Positions 33,310 to 41,662 of a DNA stretch of 46,154 bases are shown piece after piece. Within the stretch, counting starts at the first letter, position 1, and each line of letters starts with the position of its first letter. The position numbers were made by a program, and so were the translations under genes. The notes under the pieces are model-generated. The model was not told where the DNA came from, ran no database searches, and worked only from the letters and a program-made list of their open reading frames with translations. The DNA is from DAOTXR01 sp034435375 (GTDB lineage: Bacteria; Chloroflexota; Anaerolineae; Aggregatilineales; UBA3940), in the NCBI GenBank assembly GCA_034435375.1, contig DAOTXR010000054.1:1-46154 (forward strand), read 5' to 3'.

Positions 33310-34044
33310 ATGGCTCAGCAACCTGAACGCATCGAATCGCCCAAGCCGAAGGTCAACATCTACGGCGTCAACACTATCGGCAAACACATTGGGCAGGCTC
33401 TCTTCACAGCGGCTCTGCTTTTTCTGGGTGCAGGCTCGCTGAACTGGGGAGGGGGCTGGGCCTTCGCCAGCGTCTACACCGCCTGCTGGATCGGCCTCAG
33501 TCTCGCCCTGGCCTTCGGCAATCCAGAGCTGCTCAACCAGCGTGGCCAGCGCGTGAAAAGGGCGACGATTGGCACCAAGAAATGGGACCTGGCGCTGCTG
33601 TCGATCTACTTCGTGATGATCCTCCTTCAGCCATTGGTGGCCGGGCTGGATTGGCGCAACGCCTGGTCCGCTCCCGTCTCGCCGCTGGTTTACGTTGTCG
33701 GCAACCTGCTGATGATCCTGGGCTTCACCCTGCTAACCTGGGCGATGATTGCCAACCGTTATTTCGATGTCACCGTCCGTATGCAGGAATCGCGCGGCCA
33801 CCAGGTGGCAAGCGGAGGCCCCTACCGCTTCATACGCCATCCCGGCTATGCCGGCGTCATTCTCCAGTTCCTGGCCCTCCCGATTGCGGTAGGCAGGTGG
33901 ACGGCTTTCATCCCCGGCGCTGTCGCCGTTGCCGTGTTCGTGATCCGCACAGCATGGGAAGATCGCGCCCTGCACGATGAACTGCCCGGCTACGCCGACT
34001 ATGCCCAGCAGACGCGCTCCCGGCTGATCCCCGGGGTGTGGTAG
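33310..34044 (+). CDS. Isoprenylcysteine carboxyl methyltransferase-like membrane protein
   Basis: A 244-residue integral membrane protein with about five helices and the ICMT/NnrU-type SAM-binding end: RGHQVASGGPYRFIRHPGYAG near residues 155-177, followed by a membrane segment and the ending ED..LHDELPGYADYAQQTRSRLIPGVW pattern (E-x-x-L then Y-x-x-Y). In bacteria such proteins methylate small lipophilic acceptors or have unknown substrates. AAAGGAAAG precedes ATG 33310. The next gene starts 14 nt after the stop, so this is the head of a three- to four-gene operon with a hydrolase and a ketopantoate-reductase-like protein. The family is confident; the substrate is not known. Confidence 0.87.
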   Translation: MAQQPERIESPKPKVNIYGVNTIGKHIGQALFTAALLFLGAGSLNWGGGWAFASVYTACWIGLSLALAFGNPELLNQRGQRVKRATIGTKKWDLALLSIYFVMILLQPLVAGLDWRNAWSAPVSPLVYVVGNLLMILGFTLLTWAMIANRYFDVTVRMQESRGHQVASGGPYRFIRHPGYAGVILQFLALPIAVGRWTAFIPGAVAVAVFVIRTAWEDRALHDELPGYADYAQQTRSRLIPGVW

Positions 34045-34058
34045 AAAGGAGCATCTCC

Positions 34059-34940
34059 GTGGGCGCTGATTTTGCAAATCCCAAGATCGCACGGCTGTAT
34101 GCCAACGTTCCACCTCAGATGGTGGCTCTGCTTCAGCAATTTCGCGCCAGGTACCCTACTAAGAGCGCAGACATCGGAGGGACGAACTGGCGCTACATTG
34201 ACACCGTGCAAGGCGAGCAGGTGATCCTTGCTCTGTCGGGTGCGGCGTGCATAGCCGAGATCAGCTGGCGGACGATTGAGCGGCTGGGGCGGCGCTACCG
34301 TGTGATCGCGCCTGACTATCCGGCCATTGATGCCAACGCTGAACTGGCTGATGGGATAGTCGGCATTCTGGATCGGGAGGGCATCCGGCAGGTGCACGTC
34401 ATGGGCGGCTCGGCAGGTGGGTTGGCTGCCCAGCATTTCGTCCGCCGTCACCCGGATCGCTCAATCAGCCTGATCCTGTCACACACCCTGCTACCCAATC
34501 GTGAGACAGGCCGACGGATCGCCAAGATGCTGCGCTGGCTGAGGATCGCGCCTCAGCCGGTCCTGCGGGCATTTTTCAGGCAGACCATGCGCCGCTTGAT
34601 GCCGCAGGATGACAGCCCGGAGAGCGCCTTTCTGGTGGCGCACTTTGAGGAGATTGTCAGCTTTCACCTGACCAAGGCCCAGATCATCAGCCTGATGGTC
34701 CGCACGGTCGATCTGGCCGAGAACGTCCCCTTCACCCCCGACGATCTGAAGGGTTGGCCGGGCCGCATTCTGCTCTTGATGTCGGAAGACGACCCTGCCA
34801 CCCCCGAACCAGTGCGTCAGGCCATGACGGCAATGTACCCCCAGGCGCAGGTGCACCTGTTCTCTGAGGGAGGTCACGCCACCTCGGTTCTGAAGCAGGA
34901 TGAGTATATTGAGGCCATCGAGACATTTCTGGAAGGCTGA
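34059..34940 (+). CDS. Alpha/beta hydrolase
   Basis: Serine hydrolase fold of 293 residues. The nucleophile elbow GGSAGG places Ser118; Asp244 or Asp245 (SEDDPATP) and His273 (GGHATS) complete the triad. There is an inserted helical cap of about 70 residues after the elbow (LRWLRIAPQPVLRAFFRQ onward). I place the start at GTG 34059 because AAAGGAG lies 7 nt upstream; the earlier in-frame GTG at 34038 is inside the previous gene. No signal peptide is seen, so it is cytoplasmic. Esterase, lipase or thioesterase activity is possible. It lies between a methyltransferase-like and a reductase-like gene, suggesting modification of a small lipophilic compound. Confidence 0.9.
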   Translation: MGADFANPKIARLYANVPPQMVALLQQFRARYPTKSADIGGTNWRYIDTVQGEQVILALSGAACIAEISWRTIERLGRRYRVIAPDYPAIDANAELADGIVGILDREGIRQVHVMGGSAGGLAAQHFVRRHPDRSISLILSHTLLPNRETGRRIAKMLRWLRIAPQPVLRAFFRQTMRRLMPQDDSPESAFLVAHFEEIVSFHLTKAQIISLMVRTVDLAENVPFTPDDLKGWPGRILLLMSEDDPATPEPVRQAMTAMYPQAQVHLFSEGGHATSVLKQDEYIEAIETFLEG

Positions 34941-34955
34941 GGGAGGTTGTGATCG

Positions 34956-36020
34956 ATGGAAAGCCGGATTCTGGTTTACGGGGCTGGCCCGCTGGGCAGT
35001 CTGCTCGCGGCCCGGCTATATGAGGCAGGCCGTGCCGTCTCGATCCTGTCTCGTGGTCAGCGCCTCCAGGACCTGCGAGATCACGGCATTGTGCTGAGAG
35101 ATTTCGCCTCTGGCGTCGAAACCGTCACTCGCGTGCCGGTGGTCGAAGCGTTGAAACCCGATGACGAATATGACCTGATCCTGGTGGTCATGCGCAAGCA
35201 TCACGCGCTGGAGACCCTGCCGGCGCTGGCCGCCAACAAAACTACACCCCACGTGCTATTCCTGATGAACAATGCCGCCGGTCCGGAGGTGTTCACCGAG
35301 GCGCTCGGCGAACGTGCGCTGATCGGCTTCCCCGGCGCGGCGGGTTTCTTCCAGGGGCATGCGGTCACCACGCTGGGCGGCACCGTCGAGCGGCCTGCCA
35401 GAGTTCTTCTCGGCGAGCCGGACGGGAGCATCAGGCCGCGCACACGCCAAGTGGCGCTGATGCTCACCTGCATCGGGATAAAAACTGAGGTTCGCACGGA
35501 TATGGATGCCTGGCTCAAGTGCCATGCCGCGCTGATCGTGCCGCTGGGTGGGGCGCTGTATGCCGCCGGGACCGACCACACCCGACTGGCTCGCACACGC
35601 GACGCTGTCGTGCTGGCTGTCCGCGCGTTTCAAGAAGCGGCCCGTGTCATGCGGGCGCTGGGCATCCCTTTCACACCGCCTCTCTTCAGGCTGTTCGCCT
35701 GGGCGCCGGAGCCACTAACGATTTTCCTCTTGCAGCGCGTGCTGGCCGACAGGCGCATGGAAGTCGCTCTATCGCGACATGCCGAGGCGGCCCGCAGCGA
35801 TGTCCATCACTTTGCCAGTGAGTTCATGGCGCTGGCGCGGCGCAGCGGGGTTTCCACACCGACTCTCGACCAACTGATGGCGTATTTCGATCCGGCCACG
35901 CCGCTCATACCGGATGGCAGCAGACAGGTCCCCCTGCGCTGGGGCGGTGTGGCGGCTGCTGCGGGGGCGCTGGCAACGATAGTGGTTGTCTTGGCGCTGC
36001 TGGCGAGTGGGCTGAGATGA
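34956..36020 (+). CDS. Ketopantoate reductase-like (ApbA/PanE family) protein with C-terminal membrane helix
   Basis: NADPH-dependent reductase family. The N-terminal Rossmann motif GAGPLG (residues 9-14) and the VVMRKHHALETL segment are typical, as is the helical C-terminal domain. It differs from true PanE: 354 residues rather than about 300, and the last 25 residues form a hydrophobic helix (VAAAAGALATIVVVLALLA), so it may be tethered to the inner face of the membrane. A classical PanE catalytic Lys is not obvious. GAGGGAGG precedes ATG 34956, 15 nt after the hydrolase stop. It is probably not the housekeeping pantothenate enzyme but a paralogue with a different 2-oxo substrate. Confidence 0.85.
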   Translation: MESRILVYGAGPLGSLLAARLYEAGRAVSILSRGQRLQDLRDHGIVLRDFASGVETVTRVPVVEALKPDDEYDLILVVMRKHHALETLPALAANKTTPHVLFLMNNAAGPEVFTEALGERALIGFPGAAGFFQGHAVTTLGGTVERPARVLLGEPDGSIRPRTRQVALMLTCIGIKTEVRTDMDAWLKCHAALIVPLGGALYAAGTDHTRLARTRDAVVLAVRAFQEAARVMRALGIPFTPPLFRLFAWAPEPLTIFLLQRVLADRRMEVALSRHAEAARSDVHHFASEFMALARRSGVSTPTLDQLMAYFDPATPLIPDGSRQVPLRWGGVAAAAGALATIVVVLALLASGLR

Positions 36021-36053
36021 GGGGCCGAGGGTGGCCTCACTGGGGAAGATGCT

Positions 36054-36267
36054 ATGGACCTCGCGCCGATCTTCCGTGTCGCACTGAGGCTGGCGCTGGC
36101 GGCGCTGTTCGTGATCCGGCGGGTCTCTCAGAAGCATGCCGATGTCATCGGCGTTGCGCTGCTGGCCGCCAACGGGTTCATTTGGATTGGCGTGGTTAGT
36201 CCCCACCCTTGCGGCTATCGTCGAGCGGCTGGGCAAAGAAGAAGCCATGCTGATCGAGCGCCGGTGA
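36054..36267 (+). pseudogene. Frameshifted small membrane protein gene
   Basis: ATG 36054 (GGGGAAG 7 nt upstream) opens a frame with a hydrophobic helix (VALRLALAALFVI) and a second one (IGVALLAANGFIWIG). After about 36195 this frame turns into Arg/Pro/His-rich noise, while the +1 frame continues as LVPTLAAIVERLGKEEAM and stops at 36265-36267 after ERR. Reading through a one-base shift near 36195 gives a plausible protein of about 70 residues with two helices and a charged tail. It is therefore either a recently broken gene or a sequencing error. No family is recognised. Confidence 0.5.
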
Positions 36268-36272
36268 TGTAC

Positions 36273-38696
36273 TCATCGGGTTAGGCGTCCGATCAGCAGC
36301 GAGTCGCCGGTCCCGGAGTCGAGCGGCAGGCGTTGAAGGGTTTCTTCATCATAGACGGCCACCTGCACTTGGCAGCAGTCCGGCGGCAGGTCGCCCGGCA
36401 AGGCGATGGCCAACCGGTCGGTGACCACCTCGCCGGGCGTCCAGAGCGTGGTCGGGGCCAGCCATCCCCCCGGCACGCCGTCGTGCTGCGCGACGATCTG
36501 CCCCTCTGCGGACAGAACGTGCACGGCCACCTTGTACGGACGCTCGATACGGGCCATAGCGTGCCATTCCAGATCGACAAGCAGCATCGACCCCGCAGGC
36601 GTGTCAGTGAGCGCCACGGCCGCCTGGTCGAGCGCCATCAGCCCGCCGAAAGAAGCCTGGACGGGCGAGAGGCTGTCCTCGCCCACTGGGCTGACGTAAT
36701 CGACGACCCGCAGCGGGCCATACCAGCGCTCCCCCAGGCGATAGAGGTGGTTAGCCATCCACCGCTCTACACGGCGCTCAGGGTCCACGCCCTGCTCGTT
36801 CAAGAAGATGGCCGATACCATCCAGTGGGTGCGAGCGACCTCGGCCAGAGTGTCTCCGGCAGCCTCGACATCGATGGGCCACTGCTCTCCGACTGGCGCT
36901 AGATCGACCGGCTGGCCGCCCAGCACGGTGCGCAGCACGTCGAGCTGGTGCGGCGGGAAAACTGACCAAGCCCGCCCGTCGAGTGGGGTCTGGTCGGCCA
37001 ACGCCTGGTACTCCTGGCGGTAGTCCTCAGGGTGCAGTGAGGCTTCCCCGTACATCACGCGGAGCAGGTCTGGGCCTGGCCCGATGGCCACACGCAGCCG
37101 GTAAGTCTGGCCGAGCGCCCCTCTGAACTCACCCAGGGCCTTGGTCTGCGCGTCGTAGGGATCGATGGGGATCTGATCGGTGTCTAAAAAGGCCACCGAC
37201 TCGCCTGCCAGCAGCCAGCCGGCGACCTTGACCTGTTGATCGTGAGAGCCATCGTAGGGCCACAGCGTGCCCGCCTGGCCGCCCCAGTACGAGGCAAGAA
37301 ACGAGCGAGAAGTGCCGGCAAAGATCACGTGCAGCGGGCCGGGATGATCGGCGGCATAGGCGGCCAGGGCGGCGTGCACCGATTCAAGCCCCAGCCCTGA
37401 GTACTCGCTGGCAAAGTAAGGCACGTACTCCAGGGTGGGCATGGGAGTGTTGGCTGGGGCGACCAGCAACCGGATCGTGCGAGGAATCGGCCAGGCCACC
37501 ATCAGCACACCCAGCGCTAGCCCCGCGCTCCGCGCTGCGCCGGCCAGCGGCGGGCGGCCAGGTCCTAGCTCGGCCAGGCGCACGGTGGTCAGCGCAGCCA
37601 GCACGGCCAGCGGCGCGTGGAACAGCATCATATAGCGGGCAGGCAGCCAGTTGGTGAGCAGGAGCAACACCCCGAAGGGGCCGATCCCGGCCAGCCACAG
37701 CCACACGACAGGCCGTCGATGCGGGCCGCCCACGGCAAACGCGAGCGACAACGCAGCCGCCAGCGCCGCCGGCCAGGTGAAGAAAAAGCCCAGATGATCG
37801 ATCAGGGTACGGGCCACCTGTTGCCGATCCTGCGCCCACGACGCCAGATCGAACCCCCCAGCGCCGCCAGTGAAGTGCGTCCAGCTCCAACTGTAGGCCG
37901 GGTTGAGCATCGAGCGGTGGGGTTCCAGGCTGCGATCGGCGATGGCCAGCACGCCCAGCACAACCGCCGCCGCGAACAGTGTGGCGGCAATGGCCCAGAC
38001 TATCGCCCTCCGACGCAGGCCGGGCCGGGCCATCACCAGAGCCGCCACGAGAGGAGCGGGAGCCAGCCAGACGCCGCTGAACTTGGCGAGCATGGCCGCC
38101 GCCAGCGCCGCGCCGGTCACGCCCGCCAACGCGAGGCGCGGACGATGGGCCAGGTCGAGCGCGGCCACGAGCGCCACGCCGCCGAACGCGGCCAAGAAGG
38201 GTTCGGCCAGCGCCTGGCGGTCAAAAAACACGGCCAGGGGCAGCACCAGCATCAGAGCGCCGGCCAACAGCCCTGCCGCTGGAGAGTGCAACCTGCGTCC
38301 CACACCGATGGCTGAGGCCCCGGCCAGCAGCGCAAACAGGCCGGCGACAGCGCGCGCCAACCACAGCGACTCCGGGCCGAGAGGACGGAACAAAGCCCAC
38401 ACGGCAGTGTCGAGCCAGCGGGCATGGGGCAGCGCCTCGAAGGGATGCCCCATCAGCATGTCGCGCGTCCAGTTGAGGCCGTTAGCCTCGTCGACGAACA
38501 CGGGTAGCCTGAACAGGAACGCCCAGCGCAGCCCGGCATAAACCACAAGCAGGAACGCTGCGGCTATGCAGAAGGCTGCGCGGCGGCCAGCGGAATTTCT
38601 GGTGTGAGCTATTGACAGACGCCACTCTCCTGGCAGCGGTGCGGATGAACCAGCCGAAGGCATTATAGACAGCCGTGATGGTCTGGTCAAAGACAC
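36273..38696 (-). CDS. GT39-type membrane glycosyltransferase with C-terminal soluble domain
   Basis: An 807-residue protein. The N-terminal two-thirds (about residues 40-430) has ten to twelve hydrophobic helices with the GT-C acidic motif FVDEANGLNW in the first external loop and an ARAVAGLFALLAG segment after it, as in the GT39/ArnT-like PMT_2 family. The C-terminal 370 residues are a soluble, probably extracytoplasmic domain with beta-rich ends (DLEWHAMARIERPYKVAV), longer than usual. It would transfer a sugar from a polyprenyl phosphate outside the membrane. The start is uncertain: GTG 38696 and ATG 38663 both overlap a promoter-like sequence, so the true start may lie downstream. Confidence 0.8.
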   Translation of the reverse strand: MSLTRPSRLSIMPSAGSSAPLPGEWRLSIAHTRNSAGRRAAFCIAAAFLLVVYAGLRWAFLFRLPVFVDEANGLNWTRDMLMGHPFEALPHARWLDTAVWALFRPLGPESLWLARAVAGLFALLAGASAIGVGRRLHSPAAGLLAGALMLVLPLAVFFDRQALAEPFLAAFGGVALVAALDLAHRPRLALAGVTGAALAAAMLAKFSGVWLAPAPLVAALVMARPGLRRRAIVWAIAATLFAAAVVLGVLAIADRSLEPHRSMLNPAYSWSWTHFTGGAGGFDLASWAQDRQQVARTLIDHLGFFFTWPAALAAALSLAFAVGGPHRRPVVWLWLAGIGPFGVLLLLTNWLPARYMMLFHAPLAVLAALTTVRLAELGPGRPPLAGAARSAGLALGVLMVAWPIPRTIRLLVAPANTPMPTLEYVPYFASEYSGLGLESVHAALAAYAADHPGPLHVIFAGTSRSFLASYWGGQAGTLWPYDGSHDQQVKVAGWLLAGESVAFLDTDQIPIDPYDAQTKALGEFRGALGQTYRLRVAIGPGPDLLRVMYGEASLHPEDYRQEYQALADQTPLDGRAWSVFPPHQLDVLRTVLGGQPVDLAPVGEQWPIDVEAAGDTLAEVARTHWMVSAIFLNEQGVDPERRVERWMANHLYRLGERWYGPLRVVDYVSPVGEDSLSPVQASFGGLMALDQAAVALTDTPAGSMLLVDLEWHAMARIERPYKVAVHVLSAEGQIVAQHDGVPGGWLAPTTLWTPGEVVTDRLAIALPGDLPPDCCQVQVAVYDEETLQRLPLDSGTGDSLLIGRLTR
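38662..38690 (-). promoter_or_regulatory. Near-consensus promoter overlapping the 5' end of the GT39 gene
   Basis: On the minus strand TTGACC, 17 nt, TATAAT (38667-38662). The ATG at 38663 lies on the -10 itself. If used, transcription starts downstream of both apparent start codons of the GT39 gene. Confidence 0.5.
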
Positions 38697-38931
38697 GTCC
38701 GGCGTGACTCAAAGCGCAGGAGGGGGCCATGCTGGGGGGAGTGAGGATGAGGGCTACCCTGTCCATTCCTGCTCAGGTGTAGACGGGAAGTTGATCACGG
38801 GTTAGGGATGACATCTATTAGTGGAGAAAGCGCATCTTATTGTGTAATATTAACCATATTTTTATCTACAATATCATAATTATGCTCTGCGCCCTCAGGC
38901 GCGGGGCAAACCACCTCACAAGGAGTGTCCA
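38697..38931. other. Divergent intergenic region with AT-rich stretch upstream of the iron permease
   Basis: GC-rich sequence near 38700-38800, then an AT-rich stretch at about 38836-38884 (TAATATT, CAATATCATAATTATG) that must hold the promoter for the gene at 38932. I cannot pair convincing hexamers. GCGCC/GGCGC around 38889-38902 gives a short hairpin in the leader. No Fur box of clear form is visible. Confidence 0.4.
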
Positions 38932-39699
38932 ATGGGAGCTTTTATCATCACCTTGCGCGAGGGCATCGAGATCGCGCTGATCGTCGGCCTGATCCTCGGC
39001 TACCTCCACCGCGCCGGGCGCAGCGACCTGCATCGCTGGGTGTACGCCGGAGTAGGGTTGGCCATACTGGCCAGCGCAGCGGGCGCTGTCGGCTTCAGCT
39101 TGATCGGCTTTGACCCGGAGAACGAACTGGTGGAGGGCGTGCTGCTGGCTGTCGCCTCGGCGCTGGTCATCAGCCTGGTGGTCTGGATGGGCCGCGCCTC
39201 ACGCACGGTGAAACAGCGGGTCGAGGGGCAGTTGGAAGCGCTCACCGCGCTGGAAGGTCAGACCGGTCGGCAGGGGTGGGGTTTGCTGGGGTTCGTGTTC
39301 TTCATGGTCGCACGCGAGGGGGTGGAGATCATCCTGTTCCTGGCGGCGCTGTCGCTGGCAGCCGCGTCAGACCTGATCAACCTAGTGGGAGGGCTGACGG
39401 GCCTGGCGCTGGCGGCAGTGCTGGGAGTGCTGCTGGTGCGAGGCAGCCTGCGGATCGACCTGCGGCGCTTCTTTGCCGTCACCGGGCTGGTGTTGATCGT
39501 CCTGGCAGGGTGGTTGGCCTTTGGAAGCCTGCACGAGTTCTTCGAGGCAGGTGTGCTGCCGGAGATATCTGCATTGGAGAGGGTGGTCGATTTTGTGGTC
39601 CAAGACGGCGTGTCGCTGGCGATCCTGGTCTCGCTGATGGGGCTGACGCTGATCATGATGCTGCCGGGGCTGCGGCGGCAGAGCGCGGCAGGGCAGTAG
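38932..39699 (+). CDS. FTR1-family iron permease
   Basis: Integral membrane iron transporter of the FTR1/EfeU family with seven predicted helices. Both diagnostic R-E-G-x-E motifs are present: REGIE at residues 9-13 and REGVE at 128-132, whose Glu residues coordinate iron. AAGGAG is placed about 8 nt before ATG 38932. The 255-residue length is normal. The partners EfeO and EfeB of a full EfeUOB system are not next to it, so either they are elsewhere or this works alone. Iron transport is firm in the family, but the oxidation state is not readable. Confidence 0.93.
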   Translation: MGAFIITLREGIEIALIVGLILGYLHRAGRSDLHRWVYAGVGLAILASAAGAVGFSLIGFDPENELVEGVLLAVASALVISLVVWMGRASRTVKQRVEGQLEALTALEGQTGRQGWGLLGFVFFMVAREGVEIILFLAALSLAAASDLINLVGGLTGLALAAVLGVLLVRGSLRIDLRRFFAVTGLVLIVLAGWLAFGSLHEFFEAGVLPEISALERVVDFVVQDGVSLAILVSLMGLTLIMMLPGLRRQSAAGQ

Positions 39700-39794
39700 G
39701 AGAACAGCCCGCCGAGACCGTTCCCCAAGCACACACGGCTGTGCTGCGGTATACTGACCGGCATGACCACCGCCTGCAACCCAAGGAGGGTGCC

Positions 39795-40214
39795 ATGCCG
39801 GTCCAGATCAAGAAGCTGCCCGACGAGCCAATCACTCTCATCACGGTGACGGAGAGCATAGATCAGGGAATCATGTTGCCAGGGCCTGAAGAAACTGATC
39901 GCCAGATCATGGAGATCGTGGCCGAGACGCCTGGCATCGACTACCTGATCGTTGACATCAGCAGCGTCGAACTCTCGTTCAGCGAGTTGGTAGCCGTGCT
40001 GGGAGATGCCCGCCAGGAGATCAAGGCCCTGGGCGGCAGGGCGTTCGTCGAAGCCAACATGCGCTACTTGTTTGTGGGCAGCGGTGAGCTGGCCGAGTTG
40101 GCCGTCAAGGCGCTGCGCCAGGAGCAGTATGGCAGCATCGACACCATGTTGTTCCGCAGCGTCCAAGAGGCATTGACCTACGCCCGCGCCGAGATCCAGC
40201 GCAGCAAGAAGTGA
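39795..40214 (+). CDS. Hypothetical small cytoplasmic protein, STAS/SpoIIAA-like pattern
   Basis: A 139-residue protein starting at ATG 39795 with AAGGAGG at 39783-39789. It has the alternating strand/helix order: strand ITLITV, helix PEETDRQIMEIVAET, strand DYLIVDISSV, helix SFSELVAVLGDARQEI, then RYLFVGSG and a final helix EALTYARAEIQR. This resembles the SpoIIAA-like/STAS fold but without a clear family signature, so the fold call is only an impression. It lies 95 nt downstream of the iron permease in the same direction; co-transcription is possible but there is no sign of coupling. No catalytic residues stand out. Confidence 0.72.
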   Translation: MPVQIKKLPDEPITLITVTESIDQGIMLPGPEETDRQIMEIVAETPGIDYLIVDISSVELSFSELVAVLGDARQEIKALGGRAFVEANMRYLFVGSGELAELAVKALRQEQYGSIDTMLFRSVQEALTYARAEIQRSKK

Positions 40215-40249
40215 TTCTGGCCAGCCATGAGGCCATGCTGGCGGGGCCT

Positions 40250-41206
40250 TCAGCGCCTCCCTAGCATGGCCTCGACCTGAGCCGGGGTGGGCAGCCCCGG
40301 AATAGCGCCGCGCTGGGTGCACGTCAACGCGCCGACAGCGTTAGCGTAGCGCAGGGCCGCCTCGATCCGTCCTGGCTCCTCCAGCAGCGCCTCGTCGCCC
40401 AGGAGCCGGGCCAGGAAGGCCGCCACAAACCCGTCGCCCGCCCCGGTTGTATCGACTACATCGACCTTAAAGCCGGGCACATAGCCGTGGTGTGTGGCAG
40501 TCACATAATATGCGCCACTGGCCCCATCGGTGATGAGCAGCGCCTTCAGACGGTCATGCCATAGACGGCTCGCTCCCGCCTGTAAGTCGGTGAGGCCAGT
40601 CAGGAACTCTACCTCCTCCCGGTTGACCTTAATGACATGGGCCAATGGCCAGCCAGTCATCATCCCTTGACGGGCAGCCTCAGCGCTGGGCCACAGGCTA
40701 AGGCGCAGGTTGGGATCGTAGGAGACCAGCAGCCCAGCCTGGCGGGCAGTCTCGACAGCATGGAGAGTAGCGCTGCGCGATGGCTCGTCGATCAGCGTGA
40801 TCGAGCCAAAGTGGAAGATGCGCGCCGCCTGGATGGCCCGCACGTCGATCTCAGACGGTTCGAGCAGCATGTCTGCGCCAGGATGGCGGTAGAACATGCA
40901 CTCGCGGACGCCGTCGGCGCGGGCGGCGATGAACGACAGGGTAGTGCGGGCGCGATCTGAGAAACGCAGGCCAGAGGTGGCCACGCCGTTCTCCGCCAGC
41001 GTGCGGGCCAGAAAATGCCCAAACTCGTCGTCGCCCACCTTGCCCATGAAGCCGACCGTCACACCCAGCTTGGCCAGCCCTACGGCGACGTTGGCCGGTG
41101 CGCCGCCCGGCGCTTTTTTGAAGGCCGGGGCGTCGATCAACGCGACCCCCGTCTCGGTCGAGACCAGGTCGATGAGCAGCTCGCCCAGGCAGATGACGTC
41201 AGACAT
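40250..41206 (-). CDS. PfkB-family sugar kinase, fructokinase-like
   Basis: Phosphorylates a sugar at the cytoplasmic stage of catabolism, most likely fructose by similarity to ScrK-type fructokinases. Visible PfkB signatures are GELLIDL (8-14), GGAPANVA (34-41) for sugar binding, and DTTGAGDGF (252-260) with the catalytic base Asp258. The 318-residue size is typical. GGAGG lies about 6 nt upstream of ATG 41206. It is monocistronic on the minus strand, divergent from the HtrA-like gene. Specificity could also be for another hexose, and it could support the mannose arm only indirectly. Confidence 0.92.
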   Translation of the reverse strand: MSDVICLGELLIDLVSTETGVALIDAPAFKKAPGGAPANVAVGLAKLGVTVGFMGKVGDDEFGHFLARTLAENGVATSGLRFSDRARTTLSFIAARADGVRECMFYRHPGADMLLEPSEIDVRAIQAARIFHFGSITLIDEPSRSATLHAVETARQAGLLVSYDPNLRLSLWPSAEAARQGMMTGWPLAHVIKVNREEVEFLTGLTDLQAGASRLWHDRLKALLITDGASGAYYVTATHHGYVPGFKVDVVDTTGAGDGFVAAFLARLLGDEALLEEPGRIEAALRYANAVGALTCTQRGAIPGLPTPAQVEAMLGRR

Positions 41207-41662
41207 AGGTGACCTCCGGGAAATCCATCCCTCGCCGACCGCCGCATACTGCCCACGCAGCCAGTTGTGGAGCGCGCCTGACGCCTGAGGGAAGTTCGAT
41301 GGCCAGAGCCTCGCATCGCTTCAGCCTCACGCTAACCCCTGCCCGGTTGGCGCAGGAGCGTCCATCAGAGGTGAACCCTTCCTGTCAAGTTCCCACCGGG
41401 CATCTTCAACTATAGCACCGATTGGTGAATTGTGAGTCCAGAGAAGAAGGGGAGATGCTCCTCGTCTGGGGCAGGAACCCCAGCGGTGAGGGCTGTTTTG
41501 CGCGTCACGATCCTCCCCATTTTTCCAGGTCGATACTACCCGAAGGATGGAGGCGCCTTTCGGCATCGATGTGCCAGACTCTTCTTCAGAACACAAGCCT
41601 TAAGCACTGAGGGAGCAGCCGAAAATGCTTTCGGCCAACCACTGTCAGGAGGAACACCGACC
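41207..41662. other. Divergent intergenic region between kinase and HtrA-like genes
   Basis: No convincing coding pattern. GCCGAAA and TTTCGGC (41618-41635) form a 7-bp hairpin with loop ATGC in the leader, 28 nt before the HtrA-like start. I found no promoter with two good hexamers on either strand. Confidence 0.45.

Noticed and set aside
36054..36284. Intact 76-residue protein in the unshifted frame
   Set aside because: The last 28 residues are composition noise, while the other frame continues protein-like, so a frameshift is the better reading.
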